DNA from: Qipengyuania sp. JC766
Lineage (GTDB): Bacteria > Pseudomonadota > Alphaproteobacteria > Sphingomonadales > Sphingomonadaceae
Direction: 5' to 3'
Assembly: GCF_040717445.1 (NCBI RefSeq)
Contig: NZ_JBFEFL010000001.1
Span: 1,054,001-1,118,000 of the forward strand
Length of the DNA stretch: 64,000 nucleotides
The notes under the pieces were generated by a model. It was not told where the DNA came from and ran no database searches. It saw nothing but the letters and a program-made list of their open reading frames with translations. A program made the translations under genes and the position numbers. Shown here one piece after another: positions 1 to 8,434 of this stretch. Every line of letters starts with the position of its first letter. Within the stretch, counting starts at the first letter, position 1.

Positions 1-665
1 TGTTCGGCCGGATCGTCCAGGCTGTATCCGAGGCCGCGAATGGTGGTGATGACGTCCGCGCCCAGCTTCTTGCGAATGCGGGTCACGAACACTTCGATCG
101 TGTTGGAATCGCGATCGAAGTCCTGGTCGTAGATGTGCTCGATCAGTTCGGTGCGGCTGACGACCTTGCCCTTGTGGTGCATGAGGTAGCTCAGCAGCTT
201 GTATTCCTGCGCGGTCAGCTTGACCGGCTCGCCCTTCAGCGTGACGCGGCCCGAGCGCGTATCGAGGCGCACGTCGCCCGCGGTCAGTTCGCTGGACGTG
301 TTGCCGGACGCGCGGCGGATCAGGGCGCGAAGGCGCGCGATCAGTTCCTCGGTCTGGAAGGGCTTGGCGAGATAGTCGTCCGCGCCCGCATCCAGCCCAG
401 CGACCTTGTCGCTCCAGCTGTCGCGCGCGGTCAGCACCAGCACCGGGAACTTGCGGCCTTCCTTGCGCCACATGCCCAGCACGGTCAGCCCGTCGATTTC
501 CGGCAGGCCGAGATCGAGGATCACGGCGTCGTACTCCTCGGTGCTGCCCAGGAAGTGCCCGTCCTCGCCATCGGTGGACAGGTCCACCGCGTAACCGTTC
601 TGTTCGAGAGTCGATTTGAGCTGCGCCCCAAGGGTCGGCTCGTCCTCGACGATCAGAATGCGCAT
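1..665 (-). CDS. OmpR/PhoB-family response regulator (C-terminus cut by window edge)
   Basis: DNA-binding response regulator of a two-component system; 221 residues are visible and the last few lie outside the window. The receiver domain (about 1-115) has the acidic pocket E7/D8, phospho-acceptor D51 in 'VILDLGLPEIDG', T79 and K101 ('AKPF'). The winged-helix output domain (about 128-221) carries 'RDSNTIEVFVTRIRKKLG' and 'IRGLGY', typical of OmpR/PhoB. It is closest in look to PhoP/QseB. A secreted PepSY-like gene lies 85 bp upstream on the same strand, and a sensor kinase probably follows beyond position 1; that gene order (PepSY, regulator, kinase) is inferred. The target regulon cannot be read from the sequence. 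Confidence 0.93.
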   Translation of the reverse strand, partial: MRILIVEDEPTLGAQLKSTLEQNGYAVDLSTDGEDGHFLGSTEEYDAVILDLGLPEIDGLTVLGMWRKEGRKFPVLVLTARDSWSDKVAGLDAGADDYLAKPFQTEELIARLRALIRRASGNTSSELTAGDVRLDTRSGRVTLKGEPVKLTAQEYKLLSYLMHHKGKVVSRTELIEHIYDQDFDRDSNTIEVFVTRIRKKLGADVITTIRGLGYSLDDPAE

Positions 666-750
666 GCTGCTGTTATCCCCTGCAAGTCGTGCCTCGATTT
701 CGCCCGCGTTCCCTGCGCGTTTCGGAGGGTTGCGTCAACTCGCCAGCGGA

Positions 751-1098
751 TCAGTCCACCCGGCGCAGCACCCGCCCGGTCTGGGCGTGGACATCGACGT
801 AGAACACCCGGTCCTTGCGCACGAACTTGAAGCGATAGCCCGGTACCGAGGAATCGTAATCGAACCCCAGATACTCGATGCACCGGCCGTCCTTGCTGGT
901 CTGTCCGCGACGGCAGATCGGCAGGCTGAGGCTGCGGAATGCGCGGTTCTGCAATTCGCTGACGCGCATCTCGTTGCCGGCGCGCATCTCGCGCCGTGCC
1001 TCGGCCTGCTCGCCGTTCAGCGGCTGGGCCGCCACGGGAAGCGAGAGCGAGGCCGCGACAATCGCGGCGGCGGAAACGAGGGCGGCTTTCATCGACAT
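751..1098 (-). CDS. Secreted PepSY-like small protein
   Basis: 115 residues. A signal peptide (1-24, cleaved after 'LPVAA') precedes a basic middle region and a C-terminal PepSY-like unit ending 'VFYVDVHAQTGRVLRRVD', the pattern in which a beta strand is followed by D-x-x-T-G-x-V. Two cysteines (about residues 62 and 73) could form a periplasmic disulfide. PepSY-type proteins next to OmpR regulators are often accessory inhibitors or sensors in the same two-component operon, and this gene sits 85 bp ahead of one. Function beyond that is inference. The start (MSMKAAL) could equally be the second Met two codons later. Confidence 0.72.
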   Translation of the reverse strand: MSMKAALVSAAAIVAASLSLPVAAQPLNGEQAEARREMRAGNEMRVSELQNRAFRSLSLPICRRGQTSKDGRCIEYLGFDYDSSVPGYRFKFVRKDRVFYVDVHAQTGRVLRRVD

Positions 1099-1180
1099 GA
1101 CCAGTCATGCCTATCGGCCGCCCGTTGAACAACCTCTGAATTCGGCGGGACCGCTTCGTTCAGGTTTCCCGGCCCTTTCC

Positions 1181-1903
1181 TTACCGGGTCATCTCGTAGG
1201 TGACGTTCAGGGTCACGCTGCTGCCGACGAGTCCCGGCTGGACCGGGGTGGAAGCCTGTTCGGCAACATCCATCGTTGCAGCCCGGCGCATCAGCGGCTG
1301 CGGACCGCTTGACTGCATGTTCTCGCTGACTTCCAAAAGGCGGACATTGCCGTAGCCGGCAGTGCGGGCGTAGCCGCGCGCCATTTCGAGCGCGCGCTGC
1401 ATCGCCGTCTCGCGTGCCTGCGCCTTGGCCGCGCTGTCGTCTTCGACCGAGAAGTCAGGGCCGCCAAGGTCCGTGGCGCCCGCCGCAACCAGCGCATCCA
1501 GCACCGGGCCGGTGCGCTGCACGTCATCCAGTTCCACGCTCACGCGATTGGACACGGTGTAGCCGCGGAAGACCTGCCGCTGGGTGCCCTGGTTGTAATC
1601 GTACCGCGCGCTCAGATTGATGCCGGTCGTCTGGATGTCCTCGTCCGCGATGCCCAGCGCCTTGATCTGGTCGATCACGCGGGTCATCTGGTTGGCGTTC
1701 TGCTGCATCGCCTCCACGGCGGTGCGGGCTTCGGTCGTGACGCCGGCGCTGATCGTCACCGTGTCGGGCTCGCCTTCCACGGTTTCGGTCACCGACAGGC
1801 GGACGATCGGGCCGTCGCTGTCAACCATGACATCGGCAGATGCAGGCGCGGCCAGCACCATGGCGGATGCGGCAGCGGAAAGAATCAGCGTGTTACGCAG
1901 CAT
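1181..1903 (-). CDS. SIMPL domain (DUF541) periplasmic protein
   Basis: 240 residues with a signal peptide (1-23, 'AAPASA'). The body matches the SIMPL/DUF541 family: an N-terminal 'TVTISAGVTTEARTAVEAMQ' segment, a middle 'GYTVSNRVSVELDD' strand and a C-terminal 'VTLNVTYEM' strand. Family members are periplasmic or outer-membrane associated beta-rich proteins, linked in some species to oxidative stress resistance; the molecular role is unknown. The start is supported by AAAGGAG seven bases upstream. It is divergent from the amidohydrolase gene across a 133-bp gap. Confidence 0.85.
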   Translation of the reverse strand: MLRNTLILSAAASAMVLAAPASADVMVDSDGPIVRLSVTETVEGEPDTVTISAGVTTEARTAVEAMQQNANQMTRVIDQIKALGIADEDIQTTGINLSARYDYNQGTQRQVFRGYTVSNRVSVELDDVQRTGPVLDALVAAGATDLGGPDFSVEDDSAAKAQARETAMQRALEMARGYARTAGYGNVRLLEVSENMQSSGPQPLMRRAATMDVAEQASTPVQPGLVGSSVTLNVTYEMTR

Positions 1904-2036
1904 GTGAAGTCTCCTTTATGGACAGGCAGGCTGTCCCTCGCGCCCTTACGCGCGGCTGAACTGGCAGGTTCCCGCATCGCGCTTGCCGCGCGACCGCACG
2001 GCGGTCTAAGCACGCGGGCGAAAAGGGGATTTTTCC

Positions 2037-3599
2037 ATGAACATCGTGCGCGCCTTGCTTCCCGTACTGGTCGGCCTGTGGGCGGTACCCGCAGCCGCGC
2101 AGGAGATGGTGCCCGTGCCCGACAGCGCGCCGGGCGAAGCCGAAGGGCCTTACGAAACGCTGATCGTGCGCGGCGCCACGATGATCGAAGGATCCGGCGC
2201 CCCGCCCGAAGGCCCGGTGGACATCGTGGTCGAAGGCAACCGCATCGCCCGGATCGCGCGCGGCGGTGCGAGTGCGAGCGAGATTGCCGGTGCGGGCCGG
2301 GTGATCGAGGCGGAAGGCATGTACGTGATGCCCGGCTTCGTGGACGTACACGGCCACAATGGCGATCCCGGCAAGGCTGCCGATCCGTCCTACGGTTACA
2401 AGCTGTGGCTGGCGCATGGCGTGACCAGCGTGCGCGGCGTGTCCTTCTATTTCGGACCGGGGCCCGACCTGTCCGACGCTCGGCGCAGCGCCGCCAACCA
2501 GATCACCGCGCCGCGCCTGTTCCCCTATGCCGCCTTCGGCGACAAGTGGGACCGCCCCTACCCCGCCACGCCCGAGGCCGCGCGCGAGTGGGTCCGCTGG
2601 GCCAAGGGCCAGGGATACTGGGGCGTCAAGTTCTTCAATTCCGAAAGCCCGGACGTGCTCGAAGCCGCGCTCGACGAGGCGGACAAGCAGCAGTTCGGCT
2701 CCGTCGCGCATCTGGGCCAGCGCGGCGTCGCGGAAGTCAATGCGCGCACCGCGATCTCTCTGGGCCTCGACGGGGTGACTCACTTCTACGGCCATTTCGA
2801 AAGCCTGCTGGCGGACGGGCAGGTCCCGCAATATCCGGCGGACTACAACTACATGGACGAGCAGGACCGGTTCGCCTGGGTCGCGCGGCTGGCCGACCAG
2901 ATCGTGGAGCCGGGCAGCGAGAAGTGGGACGATTACGTCGATTTCCTGATCGACAGCGAAGTGACGCTGAGCCCCACTTTCAACATCTATTCCGCCAGCC
3001 GCGACGTGATGCGCGCCCGCACGGCCGAGTGGCACGACCGCTACACCATCCCCAGCCTGATGGACTTCTACGCGCCCTCGCTCACCAATCACGGCAGCTA
3101 TTACCATGACTGGACGAGCGAGGACGAAATTGCCTGGCGGGCGTTCTATTCGCCGTGGATGCAGCTGATGAAGGAATTCCACGACCGCGGGGGCCGGATC
3201 ACGGCCGGGTCCGATCCGGGCTACATCTACCAGACCTGGGGCTTCGCCTATATCGGGGAACTGGAAATGCTGCGCGAGGCGGGGCTTAACCCGCTGGAAG
3301 TGATCCGCGCCGCAACGCTGAACGGCGCGCGCGAGATCTACGAGGCGCGCGGCGAGGAACCGCCCTTCGGCACGATCCGCGCGGGCAAGCTGGCCGACCT
3401 GGTGATCGTGCCGGCCAACCCGCTGGACAACCTCAAGGTCCTCTACGGCACCGGCCACACCCGGCTGGACCGGGAAACGAACATGCTGGAAACCGTCGGC
3501 GGCATCCGCTGGACCATCAAGGACGGCGTCGTCTACGACGTGCCGGTCCTGCTCGAAAACGTGGCCCGGATGGTGGAGGAGCAGAAGGCGCAGCGCTGA
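2037..3599 (+). CDS. Secreted amidohydrolase-family protein
   Basis: 520 residues. Signal peptide 1-21 ('AVPAAAQ'), so the enzyme acts in the periplasm or outside. It has the amidohydrolase TIM-barrel metal motif H-x-H (H105, H107 in 'FVDVHGHNGD'), further His ligands in 'VAHLGQ' and 'THFYGH', and the late catalytic Asp in 'TAGSDPG' near residue 392. The C-terminal 'GTIRAGKLADLVIVPANPL' strand is the usual composite beta-sandwich closing segment of imidazolonepropionase-like amidohydrolases. Substrate is unknown; secreted members include peptidases acting on C-terminal or cyclic peptides. No operon partner is evident: the ABC-F gene begins 42 bp downstream. Confidence 0.85.
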   Translation: MNIVRALLPVLVGLWAVPAAAQEMVPVPDSAPGEAEGPYETLIVRGATMIEGSGAPPEGPVDIVVEGNRIARIARGGASASEIAGAGRVIEAEGMYVMPGFVDVHGHNGDPGKAADPSYGYKLWLAHGVTSVRGVSFYFGPGPDLSDARRSAANQITAPRLFPYAAFGDKWDRPYPATPEAAREWVRWAKGQGYWGVKFFNSESPDVLEAALDEADKQQFGSVAHLGQRGVAEVNARTAISLGLDGVTHFYGHFESLLADGQVPQYPADYNYMDEQDRFAWVARLADQIVEPGSEKWDDYVDFLIDSEVTLSPTFNIYSASRDVMRARTAEWHDRYTIPSLMDFYAPSLTNHGSYYHDWTSEDEIAWRAFYSPWMQLMKEFHDRGGRITAGSDPGYIYQTWGFAYIGELEMLREAGLNPLEVIRAATLNGAREIYEARGEEPPFGTIRAGKLADLVIVPANPLDNLKVLYGTGHTRLDRETNMLETVGGIRWTIKDGVVYDVPVLLENVARMVEEQKAQR

Positions 3600-3641
3600 C
3601 GCCCTTGCCGCGCCGCGGGCCAGCGCATACGTGCGCATCCG

Positions 3642-5450
3642 ATGGCGCAACCTCCGATACTCAGTTTGGAAAACCTGGCCCTGCAACAGGGCGGCAAATG
3701 GCTGTTCGGCGATGCCGATGGCGGTTCGCTGGACCTGCATGTCGGCCCGCGTGACCGGCTGGCGCTGATCGGGCGCAACGGCGCGGGCAAGACCACGCTG
3801 TTCCGCCTGATCGACGACCGGATCGAGGCCGATCGCGGCATCCGCAAGGTGAAGCCCAACACTCGCATCGTGGTGCTGGAGCAGGAGCCCGATTTCTCCG
3901 GTTTCGAGACGCTGATGGATTTCGCACTCGCCGGCGACCACGCGCCTGCAGAACACGAGATCGAGGCGATCGCGGGCCAGCTGGGCATCGACATGGCGAC
4001 GCCGTGCAAGGGCGCGAGCGGCGGCGAACGGCGCCGGGCGGCCATCGCCCGCGCGCTGGCGCAGGATCCCGACCTGCTGCTGATGGACGAGCCGACCAAC
4101 CACCTGGACCTTGCCGCGATCGACTGGCTGGAAAGCTGGCTGGACCGATACAAGGGCGCCTTCATCGTTATCAGCCACGACCGCACCTTCCTGAAGCGGC
4201 TGACCCGTGCGACCATCTGGCTCGATCGCGGGACGCTGCGGCGCAAGGAAGTCGGCTTCGGCGGCTACGAGGCATGGGAAGAGGAAGTCTATGCCGAGGA
4301 AGCGCGCGCGGCGGAGCGGCTGGACGCGAAGCTGAAGATAGAGGCGCACTGGCTGGAACGCGGCGTGACCGCGCGGCGCAAGCGCAACCAGGGCCGGCTG
4401 GAAAAGCTCTGGGAAATGCGCGCCCAGCGCGCCGCGATGATTTCCCCCAAGGGCGCGGCCAAGCTGGGCCTGGCGACGGAGGAGGACTTCAAGAGCAAGT
4501 CGGTGATCGTCGCGGAGAACGTGTCCAAGTCCTACGGCGATCGCAGGATCATCCGGGACTTCACGCTGCGCATCCAGCGCGGCGACCGGATCGGCGTGGT
4601 CGGATCGAACGGCGCAGGCAAGACCACGCTGCTCAAGCTGCTGACGGGCGAGATCGCGCCGGACGAAGGCTCGGTCGATATTTCGAAGAAGCTGACCGGC
4701 GTGATGATCGACCAGCAGCGCAGCCTGATGGAGCCTGACCGGACCGTGCGCCAGATCATCGCAGAAGGCGGCGACTGGATCGACGTGCGCGGCAACCGCA
4801 AGCACGTGCAAGGGTACCTCAAGGAATTCCTGTTCGACCCGAAGATCGTCGATACCAAGGTCGGCATCCTGTCGGGCGGCGAGCGCAGCCGGTTGCTGCT
4901 GGCGCGCGAATTCGCCCGCAAGTCCAACCTGCTGGTGCTGGACGAGCCGACCAACGACCTCGACCTGGAAACGCTGGACCTGCTGCAGGAGGTCATCGCC
5001 GATTATGAGGGCACGGTGCTCATCGTCAGCCACGACCGCGACTTCCTCGACAAGACGGTGACCGTCACGCTCGGCCTCGACGGCAGCGGCTTCGTGGACA
5101 TCGTCGCGGGCGGGTACGAGGACTGGATCGCCAAGCGCGAGGAACGGCCCGGCGGCAAGGCATCGGCCAAGAACGCCGGCGCGACCCCTCCGCCCCCTTC
5201 CCCGCCGCCGCGCTCCAACCCGGACAAGCTATCCTACAAGGACCAGCGCGACTACGAGCTGTTGCCGGCGCGGATCGAACAGCTGGAAGGCGCGATCGCG
5301 AAGGGCGAGGCGATCCTGGCCGATCCCGACCTCTACACCGCCGATCCGCAGAAATTCGCGACCATTTCCAAGGGTATCGAGAACGCAAGGGCGGAAAAGG
5401 ACGCGGCCGAGGAACGCTGGCTGGAACTGGCCGAACGCGTAGAGGCGTGA
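3642..5450 (+). CDS. uup: ABC-F family ATPase, Uup-like
   Basis: 602 residues, soluble, two ABC ATPase domains with no membrane segment. Domain 1: Walker A 'GRNGAGKTT' at about 44, signature 'SGGERRR' at about 125, Walker B 'LLLMDEPTNHLD' at about 145. Domain 2: Walker A 'GSNGAGKTT' at about 321, signature 'SGGERSR' at about 410, Walker B 'LLVLDEPTNDLD' at about 430. A charged coiled-coil tail (about 525-602) follows a Pro-rich linker, the layout of Uup. ABC-F proteins act on the ribosome; Uup is linked to DNA and replication/ribosome assembly phenotypes. The stop overlaps the GTG start of the next gene by four bases, so the two are probably translationally coupled. Confidence 0.88.
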   Translation: MAQPPILSLENLALQQGGKWLFGDADGGSLDLHVGPRDRLALIGRNGAGKTTLFRLIDDRIEADRGIRKVKPNTRIVVLEQEPDFSGFETLMDFALAGDHAPAEHEIEAIAGQLGIDMATPCKGASGGERRRAAIARALAQDPDLLLMDEPTNHLDLAAIDWLESWLDRYKGAFIVISHDRTFLKRLTRATIWLDRGTLRRKEVGFGGYEAWEEEVYAEEARAAERLDAKLKIEAHWLERGVTARRKRNQGRLEKLWEMRAQRAAMISPKGAAKLGLATEEDFKSKSVIVAENVSKSYGDRRIIRDFTLRIQRGDRIGVVGSNGAGKTTLLKLLTGEIAPDEGSVDISKKLTGVMIDQQRSLMEPDRTVRQIIAEGGDWIDVRGNRKHVQGYLKEFLFDPKIVDTKVGILSGGERSRLLLAREFARKSNLLVLDEPTNDLDLETLDLLQEVIADYEGTVLIVSHDRDFLDKTVTVTLGLDGSGFVDIVAGGYEDWIAKREERPGGKASAKNAGATPPPPSPPPRSNPDKLSYKDQRDYELLPARIEQLEGAIAKGEAILADPDLYTADPQKFATISKGIENARAEKDAAEERWLELAERVEA

Positions 5451-6025
5451 CTCTCCGGGAGGAGATCGCCGCCTGCCGCGTGTGCGAAGCGTACCTGCCC
5501 GAAGGCGCGCGCCCGGTGGTGCAGTTTTCCGGCACCGCGCGGCTGCTGATCGTCGGACAGGCGCCGGGCTCGAAAGTCCACCGGACCGGCATCCCGTGGG
5601 ACGATGCGAGCGGGGACCGGCTGCGCGAATGGACCGGGCTCACCAAGGACCAGATGTACGATCCGGCGCGCGTGGCGCTGGTGCCTATGGGCTTCTGCTA
5701 TCCCGGCAAGGCCAGTGGCGGGGACAAGCCGCCGCGCCGCGAATGCGCGCCCATGTGGCACGACCGGGTGCTGGACGAGTTGCCGGACGATCGCCTGACC
5801 CTGCTGGTCGGCACGTACGCACAAGGCCACTACCTGCCCGCGATGCGCAAGCTGCCGATGACGGAGCGCGTGCGCCGGTTCCGCGAGACGCTGCCCCAAT
5901 TCCTGCCCCTGCCCCATCCCGCCTGGCGCAGCACGATCTGGATGCGCAACAATCCGTGGTTCGCGGACGAGGTGCTGCCCGAACTCAAGCACCGCGTGGC
6001 GCAGGTGGTGGACGGGTCAGGTTGA
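5447..6025 (+). CDS. Uracil-DNA glycosylase-superfamily protein
   Basis: 192 residues, GTG start overlapping the previous stop (GTGA). The N-terminal region has a short Cys motif 'ACRVCE' followed by the UDG-fold motif 'IVGQAPGSKVHRTGIPWDD' (about 37-56), and 'LPHPAWR' near the C-terminus replaces the usual His-Pro-Ser catalytic loop. Family members of this size (uracil-DNA glycosylase family protein) resemble families 4-5 but lack the full four-Cys cluster, so an active uracil excision role is uncertain. Coupling to an ABC-F ATPase gene suggests a nucleic-acid related role. Confidence 0.75.
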   Translation: MTLREEIAACRVCEAYLPEGARPVVQFSGTARLLIVGQAPGSKVHRTGIPWDDASGDRLREWTGLTKDQMYDPARVALVPMGFCYPGKASGGDKPPRRECAPMWHDRVLDELPDDRLTLLVGTYAQGHYLPAMRKLPMTERVRRFRETLPQFLPLPHPAWRSTIWMRNNPWFADEVLPELKHRVAQVVDGSG

Positions 6026-6039
6026 CACAGTTGACACAG
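6022..6039. repeat. Short tandem direct repeat (TTGACACAG x2)
   Basis: Two adjacent perfect copies of the 9-mer TTGACACAG between two convergent genes, the first copy overlapping the stop codon of the UDG-like gene. Each copy contains a consensus-like -35 hexamer (TTGACA), but no -10 partner or gene downstream on the + strand supports a promoter. Confidence 0.4.
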
Positions 6040-6059
6040 TCCAAGGCGCCGACACGGGG

Positions 6060-6575
6060 TCACGAAATCCGGTAGAAATCCGCAACCCGCTCAAGCGCGA
6101 TGCGCAGCACCAGCTTGCCGCTGCGCGCGGGCCAGCGCAGCGCCTTTTCCGCGTCGGGCAAGGCCTCGCACGCGCAGACCACGCGCCACAATATGTCGGC
6201 AAGGCCGCTGCCTGCCTCCGCCAGCGCCCCGTCGAACCGGTCGCGCGCCGCGATCTGGCGTTCGCCCGGCGTCAGGTCCGCACCCCCGCCATCGACCCGC
6301 ACCGGGTCCCAACGCATCGTCACCCGCGGGGCCAGTTGCGCGCGTTCGTAATCGGCGCGCAACCGCTCGCCCGCATCGAACAACCGGTCGTCCAGATGCC
6401 CGCGCGCGTGCAGCCATCCGAGCGGCGATTCCGCGATATTGACCGTGGCGGTCCGCCGCTTGCCCCGCACGCCGCCGCGCCGGCGCGGACCCTCGGATGT
6501 CAGTTCCCGTTCGACCAGTTCGCGCTTCAATCGCCGTCCTTTCCGTTGCAGGAAGCGGCCTTGCCAAAACCGCAT
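6060..6575 (-). CDS. DUF6456 domain protein
   Basis: 171 residues, soluble. The N-terminal third is very basic ('RELVERELTSEGPRRRGG'), followed by 'ESPLGWLHARG' and a helical region ending in 'ALERVADFYRIS'. This matches the DUF6456 family found across Alphaproteobacteria, often as the C-terminal part of an HTH protein; here the HTH regulator is a separate gene just across a 61-bp divergent gap. The basic charge suggests nucleic-acid contact, which is inference. Confidence 0.7.
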   Translation of the reverse strand: MRFWQGRFLQRKGRRLKRELVERELTSEGPRRRGGVRGKRRTATVNIAESPLGWLHARGHLDDRLFDAGERLRADYERAQLAPRVTMRWDPVRVDGGGADLTPGERQIAARDRFDGALAEAGSGLADILWRVVCACEALPDAEKALRWPARSGKLVLRIALERVADFYRIS

Positions 6576-6636
6576 GGATGTAGGACAGCGAAAAAACCAA
6601 AGCGGTTAGGCCATCGGGCCGGGAAAGGGTGCGGGC

Positions 6637-7209
6637 GTGATCAACCGGATACGCGATATTCGAAAGGCCAAGGGCTGGACCCTCTCGCAACTGGCGGAAG
6701 CCTGCGACCCGCCGACGACGGCGCAGACGATCGGCCGGCTGGAAACGGGAATGCGCAACCTGTCCATCAAGTGGATGGACCGGATCGGGGCGGCGCTGGA
6801 CGTCGATCCCGAAAGCTTGGTGCGATCCGAGAAAAGCGAGCGTCCGCGCCTCGTCGCCCGGCTGACCGCCGCCGGCGCCGAAGCGCTGGAAACGCCCGCC
6901 GAAGCAGTGATGCCGACCGATACCGGCGGCCAGAGTCCGCTGATCGTCCTCGCTGTGGAAGCGGGCATGGGCGAATACCGCCCGGGCGACCGGCTCTGGC
7001 TGCGGCAGGTCGATCTGCAGGACGCGAGCCGCGCGATCAATCGCGACGTACTGGTCCCGCGCAAGGGCGGGCGGTTCGCTTTCGGACGGCTGATCGACCG
7101 CCGCGACACGCTGGTCGGCATCCTGCCGCCGGGCCATGGCGAGAAGCAGCAGGTGGTCGACAATCCGCCCTGGATCGCGGTGGCGGAAATGCTGGTGCGG
7201 CCGCTCTGA
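6637..7209 (+). CDS. XRE-family transcriptional regulator with S24-like C-terminal domain
   Basis: 190 residues, GTG start with AAAGGG seven bases upstream. Residues 1-62 form an XRE helix-turn-helix ('WTLSQLAEACDPPTTAQTIGRLETG'). The C-terminal half (about 100-190, 'GMGEYRPGDRLWLRQVD', 'FGRLIDRRDTLVGI') has the beta-rich fold order of LexA/CI S24-type regulators, but I see no clear Ser/Lys autocleavage pair, so it is probably a regulatory dimer domain. Divergent from the DUF6456 gene and 28 bp ahead of the glycosyltransferase, with which it may be co-transcribed. Confidence 0.78.
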   Translation: MINRIRDIRKAKGWTLSQLAEACDPPTTAQTIGRLETGMRNLSIKWMDRIGAALDVDPESLVRSEKSERPRLVARLTAAGAEALETPAEAVMPTDTGGQSPLIVLAVEAGMGEYRPGDRLWLRQVDLQDASRAINRDVLVPRKGGRFAFGRLIDRRDTLVGILPPGHGEKQQVVDNPPWIAVAEMLVRPL

Positions 7210-7237
7210 CCGGCCACGCAGGCAAGGCTTAGCCGCG

Positions 7238-8434
7238 ATGAAACGCGCCCTCGTCCTCAGCACGCTCTATCCCAACGCGCACGCGCCCCGTTTCGGGACC
7301 TTCGTCGCCCGCTCGATGGAAGCGGTCGCGGCCTGCGGCGACTGGGACGTGACGCTGTTCAACCCGATCGGCATCCCGCCGATCGTCTTCGGACGCTATC
7401 GCCCGCTGGCAGAGGCCGCGGTGGACGGCGTGGAAGGGGGTGTGGACATCCACCGCCCGACCTTCACCCTGATCCCGCGCGTGGGCGTGGCATCGAACGC
7501 GCGCCGCATCGCGCAGGCCGTCCTCCCCCTCGCCCGGGCCATGCACCGCGACCGGCCGTTCGACGTGGTCGACGCGCAATTCTTCTTCCCCGAAGGTCCG
7601 GCAGCGGCGCAGATCGCCGACGCGCTCGGCCTCCCGTTCACGATCCTGGGGCGCGGGTCCGACATCACCTATTGGGGCACGCGCGATTTCGCGCGCGAAC
7701 AGATGCTCTATGCCGCTGCCCGCGCGGACGGATTGATGGCGGTGTCCGAGGCGCTCCGGCGCGATATGGCCGGTCTGGGCATGGACGGCGGAAAGATCGG
7801 CATCCGCTACACCGGCCTCGACCGCGACCGGTTCCGTCCGCTCGGCCATACCGGCCTGCGCACCACCCTGGCCCAGTCGCTGGGCGTCGACCTGCCCAGG
7901 GGTGCCCCGCTGTTCGCGACGGTCGGATCGCTGGATGCGAACAAGGGGCAGGCGCTGGTGGTCGAGGCGCTGGAGACGATCCGCGAAGCCCGCCTGCTGC
8001 TGGTCGGCAAGGGGCCGGACGAGGATTCGCTACGCCGCCTCGCAAAGGAACGCGGCGTTGCCGAGCGGGTGCATGTGCTGGGGACGGTCGATCACGATTT
8101 GTTGCCGGTCATCCTGTCCGCCGCCGATGCGATGGTCCTGCCTTCCGCGCGCGAAGGGCTGGCCAATGCCTGGATAGAGGCGCTCGCCTGCGGCACGCCG
8201 CTGGTCATCTGCGACGCGGGCGGCGCACGCGAAATCGTGACCACGCGCGATGCGGGCCTGATTGTGGAGCGGCGGGTGGATGCGATCGCGGACGGGATGC
8301 GCGCGATCCTGGCCGATCCCGTTCCGGCGGAACGGGTGGCGGCGACGGTCGAGAGGTTCAGCTGGGAAGCGACCGCCGGGACGGTGGCCAGCCACTGGGA
8401 GCGGCTGACCACCCGTCGCGGGGTAAGCAGCTAG
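7238..8434 (+). CDS. Family 4-type glycosyltransferase
   Basis: 398 residues from the ATG giving 'MKRALVLSTLYPNAHAPRFG'; an in-frame longer reading overlaps the preceding gene and is unlikely. GT-B fold: N-terminal acceptor domain (1-200), then 'LFATVGSLDANKGQ' and 'LLLVGKGPDEDSLRRLA' and the donor-site 'PSAREGLANAWIEALACGTPLV' (about 305-325), where E-x7-E is the GT4 hallmark. It probably transfers a sugar from a nucleotide donor in envelope or exopolysaccharide synthesis; the substrate is not readable. The stop shares CTAG with the stop of secF on the other strand. Confidence 0.88.
   Translation: MKRALVLSTLYPNAHAPRFGTFVARSMEAVAACGDWDVTLFNPIGIPPIVFGRYRPLAEAAVDGVEGGVDIHRPTFTLIPRVGVASNARRIAQAVLPLARAMHRDRPFDVVDAQFFFPEGPAAAQIADALGLPFTILGRGSDITYWGTRDFAREQMLYAAARADGLMAVSEALRRDMAGLGMDGGKIGIRYTGLDRDRFRPLGHTGLRTTLAQSLGVDLPRGAPLFATVGSLDANKGQALVVEALETIREARLLLVGKGPDEDSLRRLAKERGVAERVHVLGTVDHDLLPVILSAADAMVLPSAREGLANAWIEALACGTPLVICDAGGAREIVTTRDAGLIVERRVDAIADGMRAILADPVPAERVAATVERFSWEATAGTVASHWERLTTRRGVSS

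Noticed and set aside
1893-5033. A 1046-codon open frame on the minus strand opposite the amidohydrolase and ABC-F genes
   Set aside because: Long antisense frames are expected in G+C-rich codon usage; the sense genes have clear catalytic motifs and this frame has none.
6022-6039. Two TTGACA copies as a tandem promoter
   Set aside because: No -10 hexamer at 16-18 bases and no downstream gene on that strand.
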